From contig JAMKCF010000006.1 in the NCBI GenBank assembly GCA_023634235.1, positions 10,817,751 to 10,881,750 of the forward strand: a stretch of 64,000 nt of DNA, read 5' to 3'. Of the stretch, positions 35,701-45,500 are shown one piece after another (the first letter of the stretch is position 1; each line of letters opens with the position of its first letter). Under the pieces are notes generated by a model, which searched no databases, was not told where the DNA came from, and worked only from the letters and a program-made list of their open reading frames with translations. This DNA comes from Pisaster brevispinus (taxonomy: Eukaryota; Echinodermata; Asteroidea; Forcipulatida; Asteriidae). The translations under genes were made by a program, and so were the position numbers.

Positions 35701-38700
35701 CACGCGCACATTTCACAAAACATTGCAGGATTGGTTAGTAAACTGCGCAGCTGCGTTAATAATATGAGCGCTTGACGCGCCTGCAAGCCAAAATGCAATT
35801 TGCCCGTAAAGATGGCGTCTATTGGGAACTACATTTTGGACACCCAAAATGGGGGACAGGATAGGCGCGTGGTGTGTTGCACGTTATGCAACGATCAATA
35901 CAATGAAAAGTGCAATGAAAATTCACAAATTCTACACCACAGCATCCAGTCAAACACTATATAAGATTGACTTTGGCAGGACAAGAACGTTATCGGAAAA
36001 GCTCGGTTTGTAAAGGACGGAATGGACGACAATGATACCGCGGATATTGTTTGTTTCAGGATAAACTTCAGGGCATTGAAATGGTACTCCTCCATTCTCG
36101 AAATTTGTGGCCATAGCTTCTTTCATAAAATTTGCGCCAGTCTTTGTCTGAGGCCATTTATTGTGGGATACTCAAGGACTATGAACTTGTCTTTGATTTA
36201 ATGCAAATGCAATTTTTTGGAAAGTGGACAGAGAATAGCACCACAACTTTTTTCTTCGGGGGGGGGGGGTGAAATCTGGACTTTTGAGATTAGAAATTAC
36301 CGAAGTAAAATGTTACATTCTATAAGCTATAGGCATATGTGGTTATTTCAATGTTTTTATAATTTCTCAATGTATTTGTTTTTACACTCAAATCAGATTG
36401 TAAATAAAAGAGTAAATGTCATAACAAATTACGAGAAATGCAAACGGAAAGTACCGTTTTAAATGGCCAGCAGTGCCCCACCCCCCCCCCCCCCCCGAGA
36501 AAAAATGATGGACCCATTTGTGCCCCCTAGTGTCACCATAAAGTTTCGGCACTACTCCCGAACCATGTGCGGCAATACAATATCCTTGCGGGTGCTAAAG
36601 ACAAAGTTAACAGATGTTAAAGTTCATACCAGCTATTCTTCCAGAACACATCAGTTTGTTATGAAAATAAGACATAAGACAGCCAATTGAACAATGGCAA
36701 GCGAAAGTCCGAGTGGCAGAAAATTTGTCACGCGCGCTTTTTCTATTGTTAAAAATCCTCAGATGAAGACAGCGCGACCTCCAATCAAAATGACAAGGAT
36801 CTGTTGGGGGTGTTATTACAGTCACAATAAACGAATACTGAATGTTCTTGGGTGCAATGGTGAGGATAGTGGCAATGTTTAAAAGATGGATTTTCAATCA
36901 ACGAGGCGCAGCCGAGTGGAATGGATCATTTCATCTTTCAACGAATGAAAACTTTCTTCAAGTTTCAGATTAGAATTCACTTTAATCGAGTGAAACTAGT
37001 GACAACTGCAGATGATTTTCCCCCTCTTTTCGATCGATTAGAGTGAATTTCCGTCTTAAACGTTAACAGAGAATATTCCCTCCACTGCACGAAGCAAAAC
37101 ATTTATTATTCGTTTTGTATAACACACAGGTATGGATTTTTGTCATTTGGAGGAAAAAACGATCACGAAAATGTATAATATTGTATTCTGGCATCCACTA
37201 CGATCGAGGCCGCGTTTTGTACAGCTGTGAAATGCTGCCTACCCGTACATGCTCGTGGTGGTTTAGCGTGCAATACACCTTGGCTCAATTTCATAAAACC
37301 TGTAAGCACAAAAGCTTGTTAAGCACAGAAAAATCTTGCTTAGGAGAAACAAGTTACCAGCCAACATTCCATAAAGTTTACATTTGCTTAGTAACAAAAT
37401 TTGCAAAGCAGAATTTTCTGCTTAACAGCTTTATGAAATCGGGCCAAGTGCCAAATTTCATTTTATAGAGCTGCTTAGGGGCCGATTTTGTGTGTTTACT
37501 GTGCGATTTCCATTTCATAGCGCTGCTAACCGTAAGCACACGAAAAGGCATGCTAACCTGCCAGTGCTTACTGTATAAAAAATAAATGACGCAACAATGC
37601 AAACTCATTGTGAACGCGCAAGCTGGCTGCCTAATTTTCTTGTTAACCTGTGAAATACGCTTACGCTTAAGCAAATTTTTTTGCTGTAGTTAGCACGAAA
37701 ATTTGCTTACCGTTAAGCAGCGCTATGAAATTGGCCTACTTATCTTTGACCTCTATTATATAATAGAGATCAATGGACCTTATGCATAGACGTCATCCAG
37801 CCGCCATCTTAGAGTTAAAACAATGATGAAACAACAGAAATGCACAGATTTTGTACGCGCGGCGCACAAAAAGGCCAATGAACAACCTCCTTTCGACCGC
37901 TAGGCGAGGGCGCCCTACTGAAATGACATCATGTGCATAAGGTCTGTACGAACAAAACAAAATCAACGAAAATGCAAACAGGATATTACCATCCGACATG
38001 TTGAGATCCTAAGATAGTTTATCTTGAGATGACGACACCATGAAAGTAAGATGTTGACATCCCCGAGTAATTCAAACATGTCGAGGACCCACGATGTTGG
38101 TAAGACAAAAACCTACTTTCAGGATGACGACATCCCGAGATATCATCTCGGGATGTCGTCATCTTTATGTTATCAACCTGTAGTAAACTTATCTCAGGAT
38201 CTCAACCAGTTGGATGGCACTTCCAGAGCTCCGTAGAATACCTCGTACGGTTGGCCATGACTATGAATAAGGATCTACTTGGGTGTTCACTAATCTTAAT
38301 CTTACCTGTGCATTATGCATGAATCTGTGTTCTGCCATCCACATGGTACCATGTGCGCCTCTGTCCGAATCGCAGTGATTTGACGGTTGCGAGTTACAAT
38401 CATTCTGTTATGAACAACAAATTTACATTCAATTAAATAACCAATTACTGAAATACAGAAAGACATACCGGCTGCACAGCAACCAATTTGCGCTTTAATT
38501 TGTAGTTTGCAGGTGGACCATCTCACTGATACGATCAAGTTTACTTACAAGTTCGTTTTTGGAACTTTTCAAGTATTTCTGTTGTTATGGCTAAAATCTT
38601 TTGACAGTCATATACCTTGGATTCATTCTAAAGTTAAAGATATGACACCATTAATTAGAACAATCCTTGCTACTGATACATAGGAAATGTTTTGTCCGCA

Positions 38701-38851
38701 GACGATCTTACGGTTGGTCGTGTTCACACACTCCCGTATGGAGACCCACTGGTATTTTCGAAACACATCTAGCAGTTGCGTTGTCGTAACTGTCCTGCCC
38801 CAAGCTACCACCAAAGGCCGCGAAGGCGAGCAGGAACGTGTACAAAGCCAT
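23662..38851 (-). CDS. Secreted EMI + 38 EGF-module protein, 8 exons
   Basis: Exons in transcript order: 38712-38851, 38306-38404, 33449-33558, 32438-32533, 26761-31533, 25820-25931, 24539-24710, 23662-23814. All introns are GT-AG and phases agree; 5,655 nt give 1,884 aa. Residues 1-19 are a signal peptide (MALYTFLLAFAAFGGSLGQ). About 41-117 form an EMI domain (VPCGW, YYLAYEEVRQ, FCCPGYTGD). Residues 117-149 are a first EGF module and about 149-1739 hold 37 more, of pattern CxxGxYGxxCxxxCxCxNGxxCxxxxGxCxCxxGWxG. Residues 1740-1884 are an unrecognised tail with six cysteines. No membrane segment is seen, so the product should be extracellular. Architecture is nearest MEGF6 (secreted) and the MEGF10/11/Draper group, which mediate adhesion or engulfment. 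The exact orthologue and function are inferred. Confidence 0.9.
25085..25340. repeat. Dispersed-repeat-like segment in EGF-gene intron
   Basis: Sequence such as GGAAGCTGGTTCCACAGTTG and CTGCAGAAACCAGCCTCGC reads like a conserved interspersed repeat, and AGTTCCACACGGCAGGTAGG at about 43770 may be a distant relative. Frames are open only briefly. Classification is uncertain. Confidence 0.3.
26045..26225 (-). repeat. Inverted copy of the 8640-8830 repeat
   Basis: The complement shares TGACCCATTTCTTGGTCA-like words and the end of the 8640-8830 segment. It lies in the intron between EGF-gene exons 5 and 6. Confidence 0.4.
26651..26757 (-). promoter_or_regulatory. Possible intronic G-quadruplex at a splice donor
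   Basis: On the transcribed RNA strand five G runs (26721-26724, 26712-26715, 26703-26707, 26687-26690, 26679-26682) are separated by loops of 5, 4, 12 and 4 nt. They lie 36-82 nt inside the intron that follows the 4.77 kb exon. G runs near donors are known splice enhancers; quadruplex formation is inferred from spacing. Confidence 0.45.
26761..31533 (-). CDS. 4.77 kb exon encoding 37 EGF modules
   Basis: A single phase 1-1 exon runs from acceptor ACAG|CTTGCCC to donor CAGAGAG|GTACG. It encodes 37 tandem laminin-type EGF modules of about 43 residues (129 bp). Most have eight cysteines. Modules 4-13 often carry HHV/NHI before DG or TG, while modules 15-36 mostly carry CSRFDG, so two subfamilies expanded separately. 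Module 14 has the shortened GWRLFC and module 5 lacks one residue before its fifth cysteine. No stop or frameshift occurs, so purifying selection is likely. Confidence 0.93.
31595..31767. mobile_element. MITE family D, copy 1
   Basis: Ends TAGACCTTATGCATTGACGT and ACGTCATGTGCATAAGGTCTA form inverted repeats with TA at each edge. A close second copy is at 37770-37948, sharing CCAGCCGCCATCTTAGAG, GTACGCGCGGCGCACA and CTAGGCGAGGGCGCCCTACT. It sits 60 bp upstream of the giant EGF exon's acceptor. Confidence 0.75.
32636..32886 (+). repeat. Compound tetranucleotide repeat
   Basis: CAAA units pass into CAAT, CAGT, CAAC and again CAAT units with GATC-containing variants, a compound microsatellite of about 250 bp. 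It begins about 100 bp upstream of the EGF-gene exon 4 acceptor. Confidence 0.9.
33559..37279. other. Large intron 2 of the EGF gene, left part
   Basis: No coding exon is supported on either strand. A stretch at about 33870-33930 reads, on the minus strand, like the 5' end of a class II tRNA-derived SINE (GGGATTCGAACCCACACTCT on plus). C and G runs occur at 36258-36268 and 36479-36496. The rest is unique AT-rich sequence. Confidence 0.45.
37280..37446. mobile_element. MITE with TTGGCNCAATTTCATAAA ends
   Basis: The left end TTGGCTCAATTTCATAAA pairs with the right end TTTATGAAATCGGGCCAA. The interior is built from GCTTA/TAAGC words. It is related to 5688-5874 and 37480-37736. Confidence 0.6.
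37480..37736. mobile_element. MITE related to the preceding element
   Basis: The left part carries ATTTCATAGCGCTGCTAACC and the right part GTTAAGCAGCGCTATGAAAT before GGCC, forming inverted arms. It lies 34 bp from the similar element at 37280-37446. Confidence 0.6.
37770..37948. mobile_element. MITE family D, copy 2
   Basis: A close homologue of 31595-31767 in the same orientation, with ends GGACCTTATGCATAGACGTC and CATCATGTGCATAAGGTCTG. Both copies lie in introns of the EGF gene. Confidence 0.75.
38000..38206. mobile_element. TIR element with perfect internal hairpin
   Basis: Outer ends GTTGAGATCCTAAGATA and TATCTCAGGATCTCAAC are imperfect inverted repeats. Inside, 38123-38163 is a perfect 19-bp inverted repeat (GATGACGACATCCCGAGAT) with a 3-nt loop. 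The element ends 100 bp from EGF-gene exon 2. Confidence 0.65.
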
Positions 38852-39722
38852 GTCCTCGCCCAACGTGAAAGATCCAACCTCTATGAGAAAATTCCTGCAT
38901 CACGTCGGCTTTTAGGGCTAGGTCTGATCCTTATCTACAGTATTTTGTCATATTGAGAAGCTATTGTGTACATCTGTTTACTAAACAGTGTACCAGATAA
39001 TGGCTTTGGTTTGGGGAACATCACGCTCAAAATATTTATTTGTTTGTGAATTTGAACATTCTGTATTCCTCCGTGTTTGATGTGCTTGGAATTCGAGAAA
39101 TTAAATATGATCAAACATGCCAAACTTCTTTGAAAAAGTCTATATTGTAGAGCTGAAGGTACTTGACAGATTTCATCCGATCTCGAAAAAATAAATAGAA
39201 GACACCCGGTGTTTTGAAATCGTTGTTTTGAGTTTGCATACTGGCAATGGGTCAACGCGGGGACAGTGGGCGTTGCCCCAATTCTACCTTAAGTTTAACA
39301 CGGTTACATTTTTGAACTGCGAACATCTCCACAGAACTTATTTTACCACAAATTCGTATAAAACGGAGGGTGAATTCGCGAAGTACGTGTAGTATTCCAT
39401 GAGCCAATGCATGGCTGGTTTGTGTGCAAAAACTAAGTGTTGCATTGTAGTAAAACGTTCAAGACTATTAGAGTAATATTGTGGTTGAGGTCACTTTGCA
39501 TGGTTGGTTTGAGCCAACTTCCATTCTGCTGTTTGCTAATTAAATACAGATTGCGTTTTATGTGCACATACACGTTGGTTGCGGCAATCAAAATTAACAA
39601 CGTCACGGTTATAGATTGCGAAATTTCATTGGTTGAGAACTTATCACGTGATGTGCCGCAAAGACGCATGTATGGCTCATGGGAACATGATTGATGAGCC
39701 CCACGAAGTTACGGTACATTAT

Positions 39723-39851
39723 GGCCGTGTCCGAAACGGCGACTTGGGCTACAGCTACGGCTAGATCGCGCGCGTCTGCCTATTCTTCAACACTGGCAGA
39801 CGCGCTGATCTAGCTGTAGCTGTAGCCGAAGTTGCCGTTTCGGACACGGCC
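39723..39851. mobile_element. Near-perfect palindromic MITE
   Basis: Arms of about 57 bp (39723-39779 and 39795-39851) are inverted copies with only a few differences and a 15-bp spacer. They begin GGCCGTGTCCGAAACGGC and include GCTACAGCTAC. A longer, diverged relative with the same arms is in the CTBS gene at 8190-8346. Confidence 0.8.
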
Positions 39852-40083
39852 TATCTTGATAGTGCTCGCCGTCGGTCGTTTCCAAATTCCAGCGCCTTGC
39901 AGAATATATAAAAAATATTCACTGGTTCGAGGTTGTAATTACGCTGGTAGGTAAATTGATTTACGTTCCTGTGCGATGTGACGTAAGGAACGGTAAATAT
40001 TTCTGTCAACGACCGCCATTGTTACTATCCGTTCGCCAATGTTCGTCTACTTTTTTAACTAATATGCCAATTTCGTCGTGATA

Positions 40084-40182
40084 ATGTTGGAAGATGACAA
40101 CAGATCGCCTCCAAAGAAGAGGAATATATTACTACGGTATAAAGAAGGACCCGCAGGGACAAATAGCACACTCAGCTTTCAG
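40084..40182 (+). CDS. Candidate isolated 5' coding exon
   Basis: An ATG at 40084 opens 33 codons (MLEDDNRSPPKKRN at the start) that look coding-like and end at a possible donor CA|GTAAAA, or at an in-frame stop if unspliced. The upstream 350 bp is richer in CpG. No downstream exon could be joined, so this is only a weak candidate for a plus-strand gene start. Confidence 0.2.
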
Positions 40183-42266
40183 TAAAAAAACTACAACAAA
40201 AATAACCACACACAACAACATAACCAGTTTCTCACTTTTAATGCAGCGAGTGCGTCTAACATAAACTGATATGTTAAAAAAATATTTAAAGTCAATTGAT
40301 CTTCTATTTTTTTAAAGTGAGTTGCAATGTACCGTAATAAATTTGGGAAGAATGAAGTTAATTATACAGAAGTTGTGTAGAGTTTCATTTAATGCTGATT
40401 TTTTCCCCAAATCGCTTTGTTGAACAACAAAACATAACCCAACATAACTTGCAAATATAATCCTGGTAAAAAAAAACTTACAAATTGGATTATATATAAA
40501 AAGTATAATATTATGTATAAAACATTGCCATCTATTAACACTTGTATTATATCTCCTTTAATCTATTTATAGATTAAATATTTCAAAGTTTAAGGCAAGG
40601 TTTAAACCTTCAATATGCAGTTGTGATCGTAGATACAAAATCATGCTCCACAACAAAGAAACCAGACCCAAGCCTTCGTTTTCTTTGGGGAAAAAAAACA
40701 TAGTTCAAATTTCAAAATATGTGGTCTAAAAAACACCCTAGCAAAAATAAACAGCAATATATTTTCCCCCATAATATGCCTTTTTATCATACTACCACAT
40801 AACATTTTGAAAAAAAGATCCTTACAACAGGACACTTTGAGTGCAGATTTTAAATGGTCGTTTATGTGATAGAAATACTTTTGATTATTATTGATTACAG
40901 TATTGTCAAAATGTCCTCACGATTGACAGGAGCCAATTTTGAAAGGAAGGGCATTGTGACGCAAGAGTTCCAATTCAATTATTGAATATTTTATACCGAT
41001 CTCCACAGTTTAAGTTGGAATGTTTTGTTATGTAATTGATTACTATGGCCAGTGGTCTATGGCCAGTTGCTCATGGCTGGTATCTGGAGTTATTCACGAG
41101 CCTCGAAGTGTGACGTCAGAAGTTCGGGCCACGTCACCATGGCTCCCTTGCTTTGTTCTTAGGGTCGAATGCTTGACCGGTGAGTGTTTAGTCCCATATT
41201 TGAGTTGGAGATTCGGCAACCATTGTAAATTGTAGCAATGTAATATATTAAATGAACAGAGTTGGGGCTGAAGGAGGTTTCGTAAGTCTCACGTGGATCA
41301 ATATGATCCCCGATGGCTAGAAAAACCCCAACCACCACAATTTCATTATACACATGTAATCGATGGATTACAATATGCGCGTGCGTCGAGACACGATGAC
41401 GGATCCGCCCAGTTCCAAATCCGTCATTGAAAAAAAAAAATAAAAAATGAAGCTACACTTCATGCTTGACGTAATTATTTCATACAGAATATTAACATGT
41501 AGGCCTATTCAAGAAAAATGTACTTATATGAGTATTTCTACTTTACAGTTAAAATTAAAGCTATTACAAAATTTTTAAAATCCCTCAACTATAATACCAT
41601 ATATCAACATGAAAACCATTCAAAATCAAACTTTGCATAATTATTTCAATTTGTAAAATATCTGCACATTTTTCTACAAATTTTGATACAAATCCTACAA
41701 CATATGTTCGGCAGTTGTGTTGATCTCTGTAAATCACTAGCACATTTTTTTCTTTTTACAAACCAACAAAGCAGTCGCCATCGACCCGTTCACTTTTTGT
41801 GGAAAGACTTGCGGTTAACATAACTGCAATATATCCGGACGAGGTAAACTCTATCAGCACACACATTGCATCTCTAATAAAAACAAATTCTTTTCGATTT
41901 TTTGAATGTTTAATAAATGTTTACTATACATAATTTTCTTTTGAAAATAAAAATATATATAACCACCCCATTGATTGGCTATATTTTCCCGCTTTTTTCT
42001 GGATACTCTCCCTTATATATATAAAATTAGTAGGTAAGTTAGTAGAAATACTTTTAGCTCCACGTTCCAGCTAACTGCTGGAAAAAATGGTGTCGCAATA
42101 ATCTTTCTCATTTTGCAAGCTTCTGGTGGTTAAATTGTAAACTAATTTGAATAAATTCATCATGTAACATGTATAAGGACAGGAGGGACTTGTTGTTACT
42201 GATAATCTATGTATCCAAAATGATGCCGGCAAATGAGAATCATCAAATCAAATCAAGTGTGCGATA

Positions 42267-42272
42267 TTTATT
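42267..42272 (-). terminator. Poly(A) signal of the TRPM gene
   Basis: AATAAA on the minus strand about 145 bases beyond the stop codon at 42413. Confidence 0.45.
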
Positions 42273-42412
42273 TAATAAAGGTATGTTTATCGAATTTAAC
42301 TGTTACATTTTGCGGTACAAAAACAAGAGGAAGAAGTTTTGGTACACTTTGGTGGACCATCAGCTACCAAGATTTGTGACATATATAGTCTATTATATGC
42401 AGTTATAGTATT

Positions 42413-42565
42413 TTAATATTTTTTACCACCTTTGCTCTTTCTCGATGACAATGTACGTATTAGAGGTGACGACTCGACCTGCAAATGACAGGAAGTGCCT
42501 CCTACATCCACAGTAACATCTCCATCCCGCGTCTTGTTCATCAGCAGTCTCTCCAGGTTATCAAT
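42413..42565 (-). CDS. TRPM terminal exon, short C-terminus
   Basis: The 153-nt exon continues the coiled coil (IDNLERLLMNK), then a hydrophilic stretch ending SSRKSKGGKKY and a TAA stop. There is no NUDT9-homology domain or alpha-kinase, so this channel ends as TRPM8 does. An unseen alternative donor within the exon could change this. Confidence 0.85.
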   Translation of the reverse strand: MDNLERLLMNKTRDGDVTVDVGGTSCHLQVESSPLIRTLSSRKSKGGKKY

Positions 42566-45500
42566 CTAAAATATAAACATTTCATCACACCTTGCGCTTA
42601 AACATCTACTTGAGCGAGCATTTTTTTAAGGGATACTATTTGAAAATGCTTATGATGTGTTTGTTTATCGTTTAATTGTAATGTTGATATTTAACACTTC
42701 CGAATTTGTCTTAATAATCGATCAAAACATTAGGCCCGGACCTCACAGTTTTGAAAAACTAGCTACACTTCTGCCGTTGACGGCGTGCGTCAAAATAACA
42801 ATACTTTGACGTCATTTGTGAGAGGTTGCTTTGTTATACACTCCATGTTGCAACAAAGCGGCTATAGGGAACGGAGCCCACACAAATTACGTAACACGAG
42901 TGATGAAAACGTGCCTTTTCGCGAATCTTTCTGAAAAGCACCAGAGAAGGGTATTCAAAATGATCGTTCTTTAACAACTAGAATCTGTTTACTCTCATGT
43001 GAACTCAATTTCATTCTTGATTGAAAACATTTAAAATGAATTTCAACAAAGATCACTTGTTGCCATTTTTGTTTAAGCTGGCCTTTAAGCTTTTTGTAAA
43101 GTAGCCCACGGGCTAGTAAACTGTACCTTTTACTTGCCCACAGGAAGTTTTAGTAGCCCCGATTTTAGACCTGTATTTTCAAAAAATCTTTCTGATGTAT
43201 TAATGGTAGCGATCACAACCAGTTTATTGGTCAAAATGAAGTTACATTCACACTCAAAAATAAATTAACTTATTTGTTTTTACATCTGAAACGGAACAAA
43301 TCATTTTTATGAGCATTTTTAACAAGTATGTTGCGCAGTTTTCAGTGACTCAGTCCTCAATCGATAACAAGTTAGACAAACTAAAAACACAATCAAAACT
43401 AAACACAAGCCTAGAGACGGCCAAAAAGCGAAACAATTCACCACATTAAAGAAACAAGGTACAATTAAAACATTAACAATGTAAGGAAACAATAGTAAAA
43501 CCACAAGAGGTGCCAGCTCCAGGGAAAAATATATATACATATTTCATAAAAGTTCGGTCAAGTATTTTACACATGAATGATAAATGGAAAAAGTAGTAAA
43601 AACCAGAAAAAGAGCCAATTCCAGAGAAAAAAATATATACAAACTTCAAAGAAGATCGGACAAGCATTTTACACAAGAAAAAAACGCTCATTAATAATTA
43701 ACAACTTTGAGTTGTACGAGTTGTATCAAGGAGAAAACTGTTGACTGCTGCTTTAAACATCGATGGGCAATGAGTTCCACACGGCAGGTAGGCTATGAAA
43801 ACAAGAATACTTTAAACTCTCATATCTGGGAAAAGATAACATACCTGTTCTTCTAGGGAACTAAATCGTCCCTCAAGAGCCTTGCTTAATGTTTTCCCTT
43901 CAAAGTAGTTCCTCATGCTGCATGACAAACTCTCCAGTCTGCATCAAGACAAAAGAAAAGTTCAGTTCCTGAAGAAATCGTTCAAGACAATTTTGACAAA
44001 GGAGGAGAAAAACAATATCTTTTACAATGGGAATATCTAAGCCTCTTTGCCGTTTCATATTTAGTGACTAAGTTAAGTTTAATGGGAGACTTTCGGGGAC
44101 TCTAGGTGGCAGCAGACTTACCAGGTAAATCCGATGTCCTTGGAAATGTGAGCATGCTCAGAACGACGTAAACAATGAAAAATTTCCTGGTAAGTCTGCT
44201 GCCACCTAGCGTTCAAAAGTCCCCCATTGGTGCTATTATTGCATCAGAGATAAAGCACAATATGCTACCAGTTTACTCCCCTACACTGATGTAGGGGGAT
44301 TTGTTTGTTATGATGCACGAACTAATCATAAATATTACACATTTGTAAATGAACATCATTGGTGCGTGTTGGTGTGTGTGTGTGGGGGGGGGGGGGGGGG
44401 TGGACGACGACCAGTATGGTTCTTGGTTTATAGAACAGAGACAAAATCACAAACTAAGCCTACACTTTGCTATTCCATTTAAAGGTATTACCATGATTTG
44501 TGAGGATAATAAACATTGTTGTCTAATTGTCTGAAAGCTTACTGAATATGAATTTCATACCAGAGCCTTTTTTTCCCCTGTATAATATTTCCCTCTGAAA
44601 TGAAGTCACATTCGAGGAAACTGAACCTTACAATTTGAAAAAGCAACAGCTGATTGCAGCTGTTTCAACAAAAACTAAGGACAATGTGTTTGCATGCTCA
44701 AAAATTTGACATAGGCCGCCTCACACGACGGATTAAGCCCAAATTTTCACAGGTTTGTTATTCCACGTATTTGAGTGATTACACAAAACATGAACAGACT
44801 ATTTTGTCAGCTCTACCAATCGTATACATTTCTGATGTAGTGTGCCATGGCTGAGTGGTTTAGAGCATCGAATTCAAGTTCTGGTGGTTAAGTCATCGGG
44901 TTGTGGGTTCGAATCCCGGTCATGACACTTGTGTCCTTGAGCAAGATGCTTTACTATAATTGCTTCTCTTCACCTAGGGGTATAAATGGGTACCTGGGAG
45001 GGAGGTTGATATTGTATTTGAAAAGCCTTCGGAGCGTCACGGCAGCGCGGGGCTGTATACTCCACAGGGAGCTGAGAAAGATCAAAAAGGAGTGCTATTG
45101 GCCCAATGACCAGGGCACTAATGTAAAGCGCATTGAAGCATTATTGTAAATTGCGCTATGTAAGAACTTGGTATTATTGCTATTATTAATTATTGCCTTG
45201 TGGACAAAGAATGTGGCTCAGTGGTCCAGCAGGTACAATAGGCTTCCAGATCCCTGATGGCTTACTTTTCCTCTGTCAGCTTCATCCGCTTCACACTGTC
45301 CTTGTTAGCCTTTTCCCTTTTTTGGGCGAGGTAGTCCTCCCCTTTGACTGTTTCCCAAGCTGACATCTCAATCTCCTTCTCAAGTCCAAGGCATTTCTCT
45401 GCAGAGGTTAAATAAGAGCTATGTTGATTTGTCCCACGGTCCCAGGCAAGCTGTTGCAAAGTAACTTGCAGAAAGCCTGGTACCCTTCTACCATGCATAA

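Larger units (their letters stand above)
38852..42266. other. Intergenic region between EGF and TRPM genes
   Basis: The two genes on either side are both on the minus strand. The region holds the long palindrome at 39723-39851 and a weak candidate plus-strand exon at 40084-40182; the rest is AT-rich unique sequence. No NUDT9-like or kinase-like exons that would extend the TRPM gene were recognised. Confidence 0.5.

Noticed and set aside
35391..35798. 135-codon minus-strand open frame
   Set aside because: No recognisable domain, no splice context and composition like non-coding flanks.
39000..42412. NUDT9-H exons continuing the TRPM gene
   Set aside because: No matching motifs were seen on the minus strand, and the exon at 42413-42565 ends in a stop.
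44838..44930. A functional tRNA-Leu/Ser gene
   Set aside because: The tRNA-like head continues into a conserved non-tRNA body and ATT tail, with an inverted copy at 52.2 kb.
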